Below, one piece after another: positions 1-13,405 of a DNA stretch of 64,000 nt. The notes below the pieces were generated by a model. That model ran no database searches and had not been told where the DNA came from. It saw only the letters and a program-made list of their open reading frames with translations. Origin of the DNA: Phlyctochytrium arcticum (taxonomy: Eukaryota > Chytridiomycota > Chytridiomycetes > Chytridiales > Chytridiaceae); the NCBI GenBank assembly GCA_025602905.1, contig JAHLKI010000003.1, positions 434,001 through 498,000 of the forward strand, written 5' to 3'. The stretch's first letter is position 1. The number at the start of each line of letters is the position of its first letter. Position numbers and translations under genes: made by a program.

Positions 1-3000
1 ACCTGTCGCTTAAAATTACTATTGTACTTGGACAATATTGAAAGAACGGTAGAACGTACTGCAAAATTTGGCGACGCGACTCCGTTTTGATTTCAAGATC
101 AGACGCCTTTTGTTGGGCAGTGGGAATAAGTTCATCAGGAAGATTGGCTAGCCTTGCGACATTCAATCTATCAAAAGAATGCTTTAAAAAAAGATTATTA
201 GTTTTCCCCATTGGGCGATAGCATACCCGTAAGACCGATGAGCTAGCCCCTCCGTCAACTTGTACGCAAACACAATCCCAGACTTTATGGAAGAATCATC
301 ATCCAGGGTTTCGTAAAATCCCATGTGGCAATTCCGAAGTTGTCCCATAAACTTGCGTTCCAACTGTCCAAGTAAAGGATAATGCGTCACAAATAAAGTC
401 TTGCATCCTACATCTTCCAAAAAGTACTGTAACGTCGCAAATGCGATTGCAGTACCGTCATGGGTTGATGTGCCACGACCCAGTTCGTCCAGAATGACAA
501 GGGATTGAGGGGTAGCGACTCGCATAATGTCGGAGGTTTCCTGGAGTTCTTTCATGAACGTCGACTGACCGCCGGCCAAATCATCCGAGGCACCCATTCT
601 GCATACGCAAAGCGGTAAGACTTTGTCAAAGAAAGCTTGGGTCACCAGACTTTACCTAGTATGAACGGAATCAAAGATGCCCAGTTCTGCTGAAGTAGCT
701 GGCACATACGATCCGATCTGGGCCATAATGACAGTCAAGGCCACTTGTCGTATATAACAGGATTTGCCGCCCATGTTGGGTCTGTGGGGAGTCAACATTA
801 GATCGGCCGAATATGACGTTCGTGTTCAATCATACCCGGTAATAAGCAAACAAGACTGGTCTGAGAGTAACGATGAGAAACCAGTGCAGCGAAATGATTT
901 CGGAATGGCGTACCTTGGCTAAAATCGATATGGTTTGGCACGAAATTGGACACAAAAGTTTCTACCATCGGATGTCGCCCATCCTCAACCACAATCGTCT
1001 GTGTATCAACAAAAGTGGGTTTACAATACCCAGGCTGCGACGCAACCGTTGCTAGAAAAATAGTTTAGTTCTCATGAACCATGAATTGTCAGTGAATTGA
1101 CGTTTCTAACCGAGCGAAAAAAGACAGTCTATTGTAGCGGCACTCTGGACCCCGTCACGTAGAAGTTCATAATGGGATGCCATCTCGCTTTGAAATAACC
1201 AAAATCAAGTTGGGAATCAAAAACTGGGTTTGGTAAGGGTACTCACCCAACAAAACTTGAAAACGCCCCCTCGCAAACGCCAAGAAGCTGCTCACGGAAT
1301 TGATCTCGCTCTTTTATCTTTTCTGTACCATTTTCAGTACATCAAGTCTCAACGCCGAAAAATTTCACCCTCACCAATCACGAATGGAGTGTGAAATCGT
1401 GCAGCAGCTTTTGTACTATATTAAATTCTAATTTAATATCCGGATTTGAGATTTTGCAAAAATGGTGTCTTCTTACTTGCTAATCTTGATCCAGTTTTTC
1501 GGAGCGGTAGACGCCTGACTGGTTGGAAGCTCCACAAGATACTAGTATGCCATTTTAAAAGTTTTTTAAACAAACAAATGAGGATAGAAGCGTACCTCAA
1601 CTCCTGCAACCTTTGTATACACCAGGTGTGGTTTCTTCAAACTTGTCCGCACTTGTTGAAGATGGTTGTCGAGGTCATCTTCTACCGCTGTTACACTCTA
1701 CGCCTCGATTATTAACATGATATACAACGAATATAATCTGAGAGGAAAAATCTTACTCGTTTCAGTTGACCAATCTCAGGCCATGGCTCTGTGCTCACAA
1801 ACAAGTTGATTTTATCATTTTCCCGGGCTGCATGCTCGTGAATGGCATGTTTGAATTTTGCGATAGTCGTTTGAATAGCAGAGCATGATTTGAAAATCTT
1901 AAGCAAGATGGGAGACTGAAAGGATTGCCACATCTCGGGGGACAAGTTGGAGGAGAGTTTATCCAGGGCAGTGACGGTATTGAATAATTCGGAAGGTGTC
2001 ACGCGGCCATAGTGGATCCGGCAAATCCCTCGTTCCAAGTCGGGTAATTGACACAGGACGGATTTCATTCGCTGCAAGCAAACGTTTCCTCGCGATTCTT
2101 CTAGAATCACTTCCTCGACGGTGTCAACCCGCTTGCGCAATTGCGCAGCATTGATGAGTGGTTTGGCGACCCATTTTCGCAATAGTCGCCGGCCAAACTT
2201 TGTTTTGGTATGATCCAAAACCCACATCAACGATCCTTGTTCGGTATAGTCTGTTTCATTCTTGAAGATTTCCAAATTTTTCAGCGCGTTGGCGTTTAAG
2301 ACCATATTCGCAATGGAGGAGAAGGGAGCAAAGAATTTCGTCAGTTTAAGAACATTTTGGAGATTGAAGCGGGTCAGGTACACCAAGAGTGCGGAAAGGC
2401 AAATGACTACCCCGGGTGGGAGAGAAAGGGTTTGACTAATGACTTTGGGATTGGTTAGAGAGTACAATCCCTAGCATTCATCCAGTTGACTTACCGGTCA
2501 TTGAAGCGCGTTGTTCATCATGATCGGACCCGAGGGTAGGAGGAGCAGTCTCGAAAAAGTCGGACAGGCTTTTGCACGCAACAGAGGGATCCACAAATGC
2601 GTCCTGCAACCGCTCTAACCGGATCGAGTCTCCTACTGCACGAGATCTATGCTGAAACGTCAAAATGTGGAGCCAAGCAAGCCATAAGAATGTGTTCCTT
2701 ACCCATCACAAAAGTGGCGAACCAATTTCTCTGTTAGGGAGCTTAATGGCTGCGCAGGCAGAATGATTTCGGTGGGTTGGATATGCGTCAACCGCGTCTC
2801 CAACTCTGTTCGCATATATGAATCGTCAAATTGATCAAAAATGACGTCCCCCGTGTGCAGTTGTACAGCCTAATAATAAGCTGTTTGTCAGAACCAGTCA
2901 ATTTACAAGGGAAAGAAACATACCACAATGCTGCACGTAACAGTATCTGCCTGCTTGACCTCTTCGTTGATACACAATAGATAGCTGGAGCGCAGTTCAT

Positions 3001-4280
3001 GTACCATGTCGGGGCCCGACATGTCGTCTACCATTGTTCCCTTGGTGTATATATTCGTGAGTTTTCGTACGAAAGGTGCATTTTTATTGTCTCCCGCAGC
3101 TGAACTTGATTCGTCAATGATACTGTCTGTCCATACTCGATTAATGAACGTACCCTTAAGAGCAGCTGTTTCCATTTGACGCACAATTCCAACTACGAAA
3201 CAAAAGTAGTGAGGTGAGGTCAACTGAGTAAAGCATCAGAGAATGCACACCTTTGTAACCCAAGTGCACCAATCTAAAAAAAAATTTAGTAATGAACTAC
3301 CAGCGATTGAGCCCAACACTCTTACTTTTGCACATGTACATGAAGGCGGTGTGTGGGAAATCCTGCAGTGCAAAAATTACGGTCTATATAGGCAACAATA
3401 TTCAACTCTATACAGCAACAATGTTGCTTGTTAACAATGGCTGAATGGATTATCTGCAACGTAAACCAACCTTTTGCCGCGACCTAGAGCAAGGTTTTAG
3501 CAAGATGGTGAACCACGTGTTCCAGTGACCGACCTTTGCATCATCACCAAACAGCCGGAACTTGTACCCGACTTCGACAACTAATAAACAATCCGGGTTT
3601 TGGCTCTTGATTTCCATAAACTGTTTCTCCAAAGGGGTATACGCTGACTTCTTTTTCCCTTGCGGCAGTCGCGGATTGGGGGCATCCCCCGCATCCTCAG
3701 TCTCAAGCGTATGTCGATTTGTCCGCTCATGAATCGTAAACTTTTCCAGAAATCGTCTCCGCCGCGCAATTTGGTCTTCCGAGACCCTCGTTCCGTCAAC
3801 AGCCAATTCGCCATCGCGACTCTTACGAGATCCATCATACCGGTACGTCCGAACAGAAAGTCTCTTTGAAGATGGCGTGTTGGTCGGTTCCTGTTCCTGG
3901 CATTGTCCTTCATCTTCAGTGTTCTCGCTTTCAGAATCTAAAACAGCTTTTCTTTTCAATCGCCTTGGCCGAATGACCGGTTCTGAGGGCCCGTCTGGCG
4001 AGGTGGCCAGACTCACGCTTTCTGTCCTCGGCGGTGTTGCAACCAAACTCGCTACAGTTTCCTGCTGAATGACAGGACCTGGACTATGCGATTGTTCAGC
4101 CATGAATCCATTATTGATCTGGGTATCGGGTTGCGGCACACAGTGGTCGTCGTCAGGTTGGGGGGCCGGTTTTCGGGCAAAGAAGCTGCTGATGGTGAGT
4201 TGCTGCGACGGCTGGCTTTTTATTTTTTTGGGACTCTGGGAAGTCGGTCCTCCACCACCAGCCTTGCGCTTACTCGACAT
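1..4280 (-). CDS. MSH3: DNA mismatch repair protein MSH3 (MutS homologue), spliced, 3' end beyond the window
   Basis: MSH3 pairs with MSH2 as MutS-beta, which recognises insertion/deletion loops in the nucleus. The start at 4280 opens a basic, disordered N-terminus with a PCNA-binding PIP box (QLTISSFF, residues 27-34). Next come the mismatch-binding domain ([14 protein letters not shown], then a segment ending [13 protein letters not shown] at 3223-3160), the connector and lever domains (2400-1750, 1690-1300) and the ATPase. The ATPase has a P-loop NMGGKS near 770, [13 protein letters not shown], the Walker [17 protein letters not shown] near 480 and the switch THYPLLGQL. The final visible exon (about 170-50) reads [13 protein letters not shown] and ends at a donor, so the gene leaves the left edge. 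At least ten short introns interrupt it, and exons join in frame at GT-AG sites. The P-loop is preceded by RPNMGGKS where GPNMGGKS is usual. MSH3 rather than MSH6 follows from the short N-terminus and sequence pattern. I saw no lesion. Confidence 0.93.
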
Positions 4281-4491
4281 TCGCCAGTTGTCCTAATTAC
4301 GTTGGGATTGGTATAGGAGTTTGCCAAGATTCTGTTTGCTAGGGATTCCTTAGAGAAACCGATGAGTTCTGTTTGTCATAGGGTTGCATGACTGTGCCGA
4401 GAATTGCAGCTCCAAGTGTCCATGCAAAAGTCAAAGCATTGAGGGCGCTTCTGGCGTACCCTTGGCCAAATTGAATCCCCTCCCACCAACC

Positions 4492-4824
4492 ATGCTCTCA
4501 GCCTTAAAGTTCCTTGTGCGAGAAGCAAGGCTCAGGCCAACCAGCTCCATTCTTGCTTCGAATCCGGTCACCCCTCCCTCGGCTCTTTTGCAATTCGTCC
4601 GTGGATCTAAATATTCTGCAAACGGGGGGAAGAAGCTGCCGGGTTACATTCTTCCCCGTCAAAGCCGAAAGACTGCACTCTTGAAGCAGCACTTGAAGGT
4701 ATCAACAGTTGATGCCTACTCACGGTCTGCATATTGCTTATCCTCGCATTTTTTAGATGAAGTGGTTCAGACTCAAAATTGGCACGTCTGGGCAACGGCC
4801 GGGCCGGCCTCGTTACGGTCGTGA
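4492..4824 (+). CDS. small hypothetical protein, possibly mitochondrial, divergent from MSH3
   Basis: This small reading frame lies head-to-head with MSH3, about 210 bp from its start. From the ATG at 4492 it begins MLSALKFLVREARLRPTSS, an amphipathic Arg-rich and acid-free stretch like a mitochondrial targeting sequence. A Gly/Lys-rich part follows (RGSKYSANGGKKLPGYILPR, then RQSRKTALLKQHLK). That style recalls small mitochondrial ribosomal proteins, but I cannot assign a family. A possible donor (gtatca) sits directly after KQHLK at about 4698, so the last 40 residues of the open frame may be intronic. The frame is open upstream to 4384, but the ATG at 4492 gives the more protein-like N-terminus. 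It could also be a chance ORF in the divergent promoter. Confidence 0.35.
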   Translation: MLSALKFLVREARLRPTSSILASNPVTPPSALLQFVRGSKYSANGGKKLPGYILPRQSRKTALLKQHLKVSTVDAYSRSAYCLSSHFLDEVVQTQNWHVWATAGPASLRS

Positions 4825-4963
4825 TGATTTCATTCTCAGCAAGATGAACCTTTGATTACATCTCAAGTCATGTACATAATTACTGATCCTACAAACGAAT
4901 ATTTATTTGAAATAAGACTGCCCGTTGAGCTCCCGAAAAGTCGTCAAAAATTCAACCGTTCCT

Positions 4964-6817
4964 TTATTTAGCTCCGGGTAACTCTTTCCGCCCAAAGGAC
5001 CCTCCGGTTCCCCGATGTACCCGTTCAGCATAATCCTTTGCCTCGTCTGAAATCATCACAAGACTATGCACCTTTTGCCCAAGATCCGAAGCGCTACGGT
5101 CTAGCCACTCCAGGGAAGAGAGGTGCTCGTTCAAAATACGTACAATCGATGCTACTGGATTTGGGTCTTCACCATCAGCGGCCCCCTCCCCCTCTGGCAG
5201 GTTTGGTTCATTTGCCGCTTTCGAGCTATTGATCTCTTCGACCAGAAGGGAAAGCTGCGACGACATTTCGTCCATTTGTGTGTTTAGGTGCTCAGCCAAC
5301 GAGTAGGCCTTCTCTCTTTCATCGTCCGCTAACGTATGTCTAAACATTTGGGAAGAATTATGAGGAAAACCGCTCATCGATTGCAAAGGAGGCTAAAAAA
5401 TTATACCTGTCCTGTGGTGACATTCTTTCTGATTGTATAATCTTCTGTAATTCATCATCAAACTGATTTAGGGTATTGTCCAACGAGGTTTGCTGAGAGT
5501 CAATATAGCTGAGGCTATCATCAATTTCTTTCTGAAGATTCTCAGCGCTGTTCAAGTCGGAGCAAAGTTGTGAAATCTGCAACGCTTTCGGTCAGCTCCT
5601 GCCTCGCCCCTACAAATGCACGCAACGTACTGCATAAGAATTCTCTAGAACAACATGATCCCATCGCTGAATTGTTGAGGCTTGACGATGGAATTCTTTC
5701 GTATACTGATCCAATTGTTGGTTCCATCGTTGAAAAATTTCTTCCAATGTTTTATTTTTCAGAGCTGACGTGTTCACAGCAGTAGGGGCTGGTGCTTTGC
5801 TGGCATCCGTTGGCGCCGTTCCCGCAGGTGTAGATGATGCGGATACCTTTGCCACGCTGGCTACCGAAGAAGGCGTTGTGGTAGCTGAAGACGCTCCAAA
5901 CAAGGATGAGCTTGCCGGGGGTGCAGTGGAGGCTGCAGCAGTCCCGAATAACGCTGCGGTAGTTGTTGTGGGAGGCTTGGAAATTGTAGATGGTGCAAAC
6001 AAGTTTGAAGCTGGTGTATTCGAAGCTGGCTTTTGGCCAAACAAGTTGGACTGGGGTGTAGCTTTTGCTGCAGGAGCTAAAATGTGTCGTTAGATAGCAG
6101 AACATTCATTCCTAACCAATTATCAGCCACAAACATTCAAGATCGCCCAATTTGAGCGGGCCAGGAGTTAAGGCTGGCGGATTGGAAGATCCCGCCGTAG
6201 GCTTTGCTGGCGTTGTAAACAATGATGATCCTGGGGCCGACGCCGATGTGCTTCCAAATGAAAATGCAGAGGTCGTAGCGCTGGCGGCTGATGTAGAAGT
6301 TCCAAAGAGAGATGGCCCTGTGCCAGCGGCGGTAGTTACAACAGGTACGGCAGAATTTGCTGTAGTTGTACTGGGTATAGCAGTAGGAGCCGCAAATAAT
6401 GATGACTGTTGGTTAGCAGCACTAACCACAGAAATCGGCGGTGCACCAAAGGTCAACGCTGGCCCAGATGTAGACGTTGCAGCAGGCTTGGAAAATCCAC
6501 CAAACGCTGGAGCGGTTGTTCCGGCCGATCCCGCCGTCCCACCCACACCTCCAAAACTGAAGCCACCCGCCGGTGCCGTCGCCGTGCTTGGCGCTCCAAA
6601 TGCGGGGGTGGACCCAGTATTCCCTGCGGTGGGGTTGTTCGTTCCGAAAGCAAAGCCGCCGGTCGTTGGACCAGATCCCGTTGTGGAAGGAGGATTGCCA
6701 AAAGTGAACCCTCCTGAGGATGCCGTAGGTGCACTAGAGAAATTGAAAGCTGCCAAACATGACATCAGTCAAACAGGCGACAATCACCGGACGCAGCTAC
6801 TGTTTCTTCTTACCCAT
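4964..6817 (-). CDS. NSP1: FG nucleoporin NSP1/Nup62, central channel of the nuclear pore
   Basis: NSP1/Nup62 is a central-channel nucleoporin. Its FG repeats bind transport receptors and its coiled coil anchors it in the Nup62-Nup58-Nup54 type complex. The first exon is four bases (ATG plus G at 6817-6814). A 58-bp intron precedes the exon starting AFNFSSAPTASSGG. Repeats of the GGFTFG, GGFAFG, GGFSFG, PAFG and SLFG type fill 6760-5860 within Ala/Thr/Ser/Gly-rich linkers. The conserved NSP1_C domain follows in three exons: LEEIFQRWNQQLDQYTKEF (about 5760-5650), LCSDLNSAENLQKEIDDSL (5570-5410), and a last exon with ILNEHLSSLEWLD. The gene ends at 4964. It is near full family length, with no stops or shifts. 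The long open frame on the other strand (6152-7129) comes from FG-coding bias. Confidence 0.9.
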
Positions 6818-7296
6818 GGTGTGAGTGAAATGCAATCTCGGCCACCTGGACGTGAAACGTTCAAACGGAGGACATTGGACAACCGCTGCTGCGCCTTTTG
6901 TGGCGCAGTCAGGAAGACAGCTGTACGTGGCTTAGACCTTGACTCGGCACCAAGTTATTCTCACGTCCAGCAACAGTCCTTCCTGAGTCCATCTATTCTC
7001 ATGAGAAGCCGAAACTATTCTCATCCAGTGCCGATAGATTTTGAAACTGATCGTGAGACCTTCCACCTCGACTTCCGTTGCGGGTGCAATCGAGTTACGT
7101 GGGATACCGAGGCACCACAAAGAAGCTAAATCTGCTCTCAGGTTCCGCGAGAAACAACATCTGGACCTCCGGCGAAAAGTTGGGCGAATCTGAATGGGAC
7201 GAATCTAAAGTATTGTATTCGACCATTCAGCCAATCTCCGCCATCGGCTGTTGAACCAAAGTCAGACGGACACGGAACTTCGGTCCCTGGGAACAA

Positions 7297-8859
7297 TCAA
7301 CCTCTGGGATGGGTAGGGGAATCGTGGTTGCCGACGACGGTCGATTCGCCAGCAAATTCCTCAAAATAGACGTTCGGGTTCACAATATCGGCCTCCACGA
7401 GGTTCAAGCAGACCTGTCCTGGGAGTGTTTCAGGGATATCGGTTGGCGCTTTTGGCATTCACCTCTCGCTTCGCCACTGATCTCTGTCAGTATTACTCAT
7501 CTAAACTATGCAGTAAGGCATCCGCAAACCACATATATGGATAATTATTAAGAACTAGATTCTGAGCCACTACTATGCGTGCCATCTGTGCGAAATTGAT
7601 GAGATTAGCATACACGAACGGATGGTACTTGGGGTCGACCCCTACCTTCCAGTGCGCTCAGCGATATAGGACCAGATCTGGGACTGGCTGCGTCTGCGGT
7701 ACTCCAAGCTGGGGACAAATCATGACATTGGTCAGCATGCCCATTCGGTTCCCGGGATTGGCTTTCAACTCTGACATCCACATCAGAAAGCTCCTCGTAG
7801 ACCACTTCAAGCGCTTCGTCCAAAATATCTTCCACATCTCCCATTATATCGTACGAAGGCGACACTATATTATCATGATTCGGTTCTCTGCATTTCTCAT
7901 CATCATCTGCACATGCCGGCTCCGAATGGGCATCGATATTATTCAACTCATAATACTGTCGCTCAGGAGTCGACGGATCGTCTATTCCATCTGCGCCCTC
8001 TTCTGCTGCATTGCGCATCTCGTTATGGCGGAATTTGTGTCGTTGCGGGGAAACAGGGGAACAAAGAGTTATTTCGGCTTCCTGTTCCTCCACCTCCAAG
8101 TGATGAAAGGCGGCCTCAAGTTCCGAGTCGAGATCAGGTAATGCATGTGTTATATTTGCAGTGTCGTTTACGTCGCCATTGCTGCCGATATCTCGATATG
8201 CTTGGCCCACGGCAGCTTTGTCGGTTCGCAAACGAAGGGCAAACTGCTGGTCAACTCTGTCAACTTGGAATACCTATGAGTACCTGATGAATATCAGTTG
8301 GTAAACTAACGATTTTTTGATAAATGCGACGGTGTACCTTGCGCGAAGAGTCCCACACCAGCAAATACGATAAATCGTCTCCTTCATGATTGGCAGCGAA
8401 ATGCCGTGGCTCTCCCGTCTGAAAAGGAATTGAGACCCTGCCAATGCGAGCCGGGCAACGTGATCGCGAACCTGAGTTGACGGGCAATGCTCCAGGAATG
8501 ACACCCTGCCTTTATGCGACCGCAAGATACCTTCAGATGATGGTGTTTCAAAGTCGTTACTGTCTGTTAATAGAAAGCCAAAAGTTAGTTTGAAAAAAAT
8601 GCTCCTTTTCCGTAACTCAGACTCTCGCACAATTCAAGCCTACGCAAGTTCCGATGCCTGTCCGTACGCCTTTTCCAAGCAGCACTTTGAACCTTCCTCG
8701 CACTGGCCATTCGAGAGACGAGAAAGACGGGGACCCATGTTTGGTATTTTCCATCTGTTGAAGCTGATTCTTTGCGTGAGGGGTTTTTTGACACCACGGT
8801 TTTTACGTAACAGCGATTTCCATTTCGCGTTCCGCCTGTCGCGTGTTGATGGACAGACA
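7297..8859 (-). CDS. acidic multi-exon protein, possibly EAF-like transcription elongation factor
   Basis: Several minus-strand exons join in frame. One segment ends LEHCPSTQ at about 8480. A 53-bp intron starting gttcgcgat and ending ttttcag follows. The next exon reads TGEPRHFAANHEGDDLSY, then LLVWDSSRKVHRRIYQKIV, to 8284. After another short intron an acidic, Ser/Asp/Glu-rich stretch runs from about 8260 to 7605, with patches such as DLDSELEAAFHHLEVEEQE. A last exon (about 7490-7297) ends FAGESTVVGNHDS and a TGA. The beta-rich N-terminus with a hydrophobic LLVWD segment, followed by an acidic tail, resembles ELL-associated factor (EAF), which acts with ELL on RNA polymerase II. That match is by eye and weak. 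The first exon is uncertain: a frame from 8859 overlaps the start of the divergent coiled-coil gene. Confidence 0.45.
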
Positions 8860-11800
8860 TGTCGTCCATCCGGAGCAGCCATGAGCATCCTCACCGTGAC
8901 CGCCGAGAAACCTCCAAGTCCAAGTCAGAACGATCAAGAGGCTCCTGCGGGGGTTTGTCAGAGTCTCAAGATGCCCAAACAACCTGTACTTCCGTTATTA
9001 TCAACCCCAGCCGCCTGAGTGAGCGCTCGCAGGACCTGGTTCGAGCAGCTGCTATGATATCCAAAACTCTCAAGGAACTCGAAGGAGGGATTTACGCGGC
9101 ATCACACCATACAGAAACCAAGCACCACAAATGCCACCATCATCAGCACCATCGTTTACCATCGGCACAACCTCCTTCGGGAGATCTGCATACGGCAAGA
9201 CACGAGACTGAACGAGCGCACCTCAAGTCTGCAAATGGCCACGTCGAAAATCCGACATCGATTTTCACATCCGGCTCACCTTTTGGGAATGCTCATGAGA
9301 AGGGTACACACCTAGTCACTCAGTATGACCCAAACCCCATCAAGCCCGCGACCCAAGTTTCATCATCAGGAACGAGCAACTCCGGTGACGATAATCAGGA
9401 CAATGGGGACTACCGATCTGTATCTCCACTAGACATTCAGCCACATCCAGAGCAACCGTTTGAAGGTACGGAGAAGGATGGCAATTTCACATCGATGACT
9501 ACGCCAGATGACGGCCCTTCTACCTTTACGCAAGAGAACCAAAGTGGAATGCCTGGATGCGACCCTAAATCGAGTACAGCAAAGCAGGCTGCCACTTCAC
9601 ACCATTCCAGGAGACGTCATGATTGCGACAGCAAAGTTTCTGAAAGCAGTGCAGGTGTTTCGGGACAAGAGAATATTCAATTTATGCGCAACGGCGCAAA
9701 GCAGAGTAGCAAAGTTCCGCACCGCTTTTCCACTACAAACGGAATATCCTCTTCCTCAGGATCTAAGTCGCACAATATGAAAATCGAGCATAGACTGAAG
9801 CAACTTGAGAATGAAAATTGGCATTTGAAAGCAAGAGTGCAGGCTCAAGAAAGTATCGATCTGACACTGGTAGCCAATCTTCAAAAGAAACTTTCAGCTT
9901 TAGAAGAGTTCAACAAGCGCACTGCTACCGACGAAATTCCGAACCAACACCTCCCAGCGCTGCATGAGCAAGATCCTACAATCAGTTTTTTAAAGCGTAA
10001 GATTCAACTGTTGGAAAAGGAGAACGCCAAGTCAATGAATACCTCTTCCAAAGAAGAAAAGCATCGCTTAAACCAAGCAAATCTTCGATGTCGGGCACTC
10101 GAGAGTGACAATCAGGATTTGCAGATGCGGGTCTCACGGCATCATATCGAGATAAAATCTTTGCTGGAGCAAAATGAGATTTTGAAACGAGAAAATAAGA
10201 GGTTAATTGAGCAGGAGATTGATTTGAAGGGAAAGCTATTACATTTGGAGGAGGCCAAGAGGGTCAGACCGGCTTCCGAAGGTGTCGCAACTCCTGAGCA
10301 CGACACCAGTGGAACACGCCACTTGACTGATTCAAGATCGCCAAGTCAGTCTCACCAGAAGCTTCGTGAGGATATTTTGCGATTGATTAACGATGAATCA
10401 CGACGAATCCGTGATCAAAAATATCAAGTCACGCTCAATAGGTCATCAGCAACATTCCCGGTGCGAAACCTTGACGCACTACTCGAGGTTTTGGAAACAC
10501 TTCGCGTACTTGTGACGTCCCCGAATCCTGGCGAAGCAAAACTACTGAGTATAGGCAGTCAATTGGTTGAAGCGGTTGGTGTCACGTCTCACGCTTACTT
10601 ATCTGCTCTCGATCAAGCGCTAGAGCTGGACCAACGTGTTATGCAAATACAGGAGGAAGGTAGCAAGATGCGCCAGGAAACCGAACGCACTGTCAAAAAG
10701 ATTACGAAAGTCTACGAACGTGATATGCGAGGGCTTCGAGCTGAGAACCAGGCATTGGCGTCGCAATTAGAGATCATGAAAGAGGAGGTCAGGGGGTTTG
10801 AGGTTGCCTACCTTGAAGAACAAGATCGTTGCATTGATGAGGTTGCCAAAGCTCGCGAAATCGGGCTTCGAGAACACTCTGAACTCCACGACGCCATTCA
10901 TGAGTTAAATAGGAAGGACCGACACCAAATTACGACCCAATCGCAGGAGCTTCTATTGCAAGAACAGCTTAAAAATGCTCAAAGTGAACGTATCATAGCC
11001 GAATTGACTGCACAGTCGGATCAAATCCGGTCGCACCGAACACATCTGGAAGACACAATTGAAAAATGGAAACGGGAAAATACCACGTTACAGGAATCAT
11101 GTGAAAAGTCCCGCACCGCCATGGAGGCAAGTCAACTAGAGGTGGGCCAAATGTCTGCAGTGATTAAAGATTTGGAAAGCCGATTGGAGGATGAGATTTT
11201 GCGCGGCAAAAATAAGGAGCAGATGCTGCATGTCATCGAGAAGGAGCTGGCGACCACCAGGCAAGATGTGGACATGAAAGCTGGCGAGGGAGAGTTCGTA
11301 GCAGAGAACGCCAATAGGCCGGGAAAGTGTCTCCAGGGAATTGAGAAAATATTAGCCACTCGACTTCAAGAGTTTACCAAAGTCAATTCCGGGCAGGGCC
11401 TGCCGTCCAATTCTGGTGGAGTGGCCGGGTTTGAAAATCTGGTCAGCGTTCTTGTTGAGAAACAAGAGTCTGGACAGGAGCTGGAACAGTTGCATACTAT
11501 GGTCGAGGGTAAGGGGTACTTTGAATGGCGTCCGCTATGATTGGATACTGATGACAGAAATCCTTAGAACATGTTCAACAACTCGATACACTCCGCCGTG
11601 AAAATACGCAGTTGAGGCAGCGATTGATGACACAGAAAGACGGATTGAAAACGCGTGAAGAATGCTGGGTGAACAAGCTCAAAGTCATACAAAGCTCGCT
11701 GGCCGAGTTGCAAGCACAACACCAAACTCTGGAATCCTTGCTGACCGATTATGAGAAACAATTTCAATACCTTAACACTCTCCTTCATCCCACTACAAGC

Positions 11801-12154
11801 TTGGCTACGTGGAGCAAAAGCGAGCACCCATTACCGTTCGCTCAAACCTTTTCCGATTTTTACAGCGATTATCTCGCGGTAAAAGAGGGGGCATGTGTAC
11901 TTACCCAAAAATTGGAAGCTACAACCACAAATGTTCAAACACGAACTTGTCAGATTGAGACATTGACATCACGTCTAGAGTCTGATCGTGATCGGATCAC
12001 ATCGTTAGAGAGAGCGTTAGAGAAAGAGCTATGCAAATCAAAGGAGGTGCAAGAGCGGTTACGGTTTGTTGAGCAACAAAAGACCGAATTAGAAGGTAAA
12101 ATGAATCGGATCATGGCGGGATTGAAGAAACTCTTTTACGGTCCTATTTTGTAA
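8859..12154 (+). CDS. long coiled-coil protein of unknown function, 1078 aa, one intron
   Basis: Two exons, 8859-11508 and 11568-12154, join through a 59-bp intron (gtaagg to ccttag). The join keeps the frame and gives 1078 residues. The first roughly 300 residues are disordered and rich in Ser, His, Gln and charged residues, with a His/Lys cluster (HKCHHHQHH). From about residue 305 (KIEHRLKQLENENWHLKAR) to the C-terminus the protein is almost continuous heptad-patterned coiled coil. A less helical part at about residues 500-620 carries regular leucines (NLDALLEVLETLRVLV). There is no signal peptide or membrane segment. Size and layout resemble centrosomal, basal-body or spindle-pole scaffolds, or a tethering protein, but I cannot place it in a family. 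It is divergent from the 7297-8859 gene, so the two may share a promoter. No lesions seen. Confidence 0.85.
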
Positions 12155-13405
12155 CATGTACTCTTGCTATTTCCCTCAATCCTCAATACATCAATATCAA
12201 CAGAGTATACCTCAATCGCAAAACACGCTCTGTTGATCCCCGTGACCTATCCTTGGTTCATTGTCTTTCGCTTTCTTGCTCTCTTTTTCGCACGCTGTCT
12301 GTCCTTCCCTTACCTTTCAAATTTGATGCTGATTTTTTGGCCGGCACTCTCGCTTCCTGTCTTTCCAACGAGCCTCTTGCTAGATTTTTCCTGTTTGACT
12401 GTCCTGTTCTGTCCACAAATATGTCATGGTAGCATATTTGTAGGAGGATGGATGGATGGATGAATGAAAAGGTAATGGACGTTGAATGCACCTTCCCAGG
12501 GTGCGAGAGTCGGGTAGTTGTGATTATAGCTTTAGTGCAGAGGAAGCCAAGCGTAAAGCGTATGAAAATGTAAAGTGTAAAGGATATACTAAAAGAAACA
12601 AAACATCATGTGTAATAAGGCACCGGGCTGCGCTACTAGCGCTACTACCATCGGGTACTACCGGCAAGGCCATGATACGTCCGTAATCTTCCGTACCGTG
12701 CTGTTACCAGTCAAATTATCCTGGGGTCCGTTGCGATGCGACAAACCAACAGTGCTGAGGGTTTACGAGTAAAGGTCTAGGTATAGCTACTGTACTTTGA
12801 GTTTGCTGTATAGCTACTTTGCGTTTGCAGCAGTCTTCAGTATCAGGAAGCAATATGTGGATTGAGAAAGATATGTAAACAATTGACGTTTTATTCCTTT
12901 CTTGTCATCTATCTTCTATAACTTTTGATCTCTCCATTGCACGCTGGTGTGCGTTAGCAACCGGTCAATCAGGCAGTTAGACGTACTGCTGTATTTTTCC
13001 CATCTTTGAATTTCTACTACGGAACACGCGCGCCAAGGGATGGGCTAGGTAGGGAAACATGCTCGTTGGAATGAGTAAAAGGCCCTACGCCGTTTGATGC
13101 GAACGGAGTGTACTCAGATATCGCAATACTCGGAGCAAATGTGACATAAAAGATGCTGACTTGATTCAATGTCAGTACTCATGAGGCAGGGGAGACCGCC
13201 GCACCCCCTTCCGAAGTTCAAAATCTTATCAAACTTCACATGGTTCAGCTTGTTCAAGATCATTACTCGAGTACTCATGAAGCAGGGGTCTTGGGCCAGC
13301 TTTTTCAAAGTCATCCCTCTTGCCTGCCGGCGGCCCTCGCAGGGGCGCAAACACTGCGGAAGATATGAACTGTGATAAACCACGCAAGGAATCACCAATG
13401 GTCAT
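12155..13405 (+). other. intergenic DNA without a convincing gene
   Basis: Only short, unrelated open frames occur here. A small GGAT microsatellite (four units) lies at about 12445-12462. Two copies of a short phrase (agtactcatga followed by gcaggg) at about 13172 and 13271 form a weak direct repeat. I see no RNA gene or promoter. Confidence 0.5.

Noticed and set aside
4069..4316. Plus-strand frames over the MSH3 N-terminus
   Set aside because: Antisense shadows of the MSH3 first exon.
6152..7129. 325-codon plus-strand frame
   Set aside because: It is antisense to the NSP1 FG repeats. Its Val/Ala/Pro/Gly-rich sequence mirrors the biased codons of the real gene, and it continues past it without any domain.
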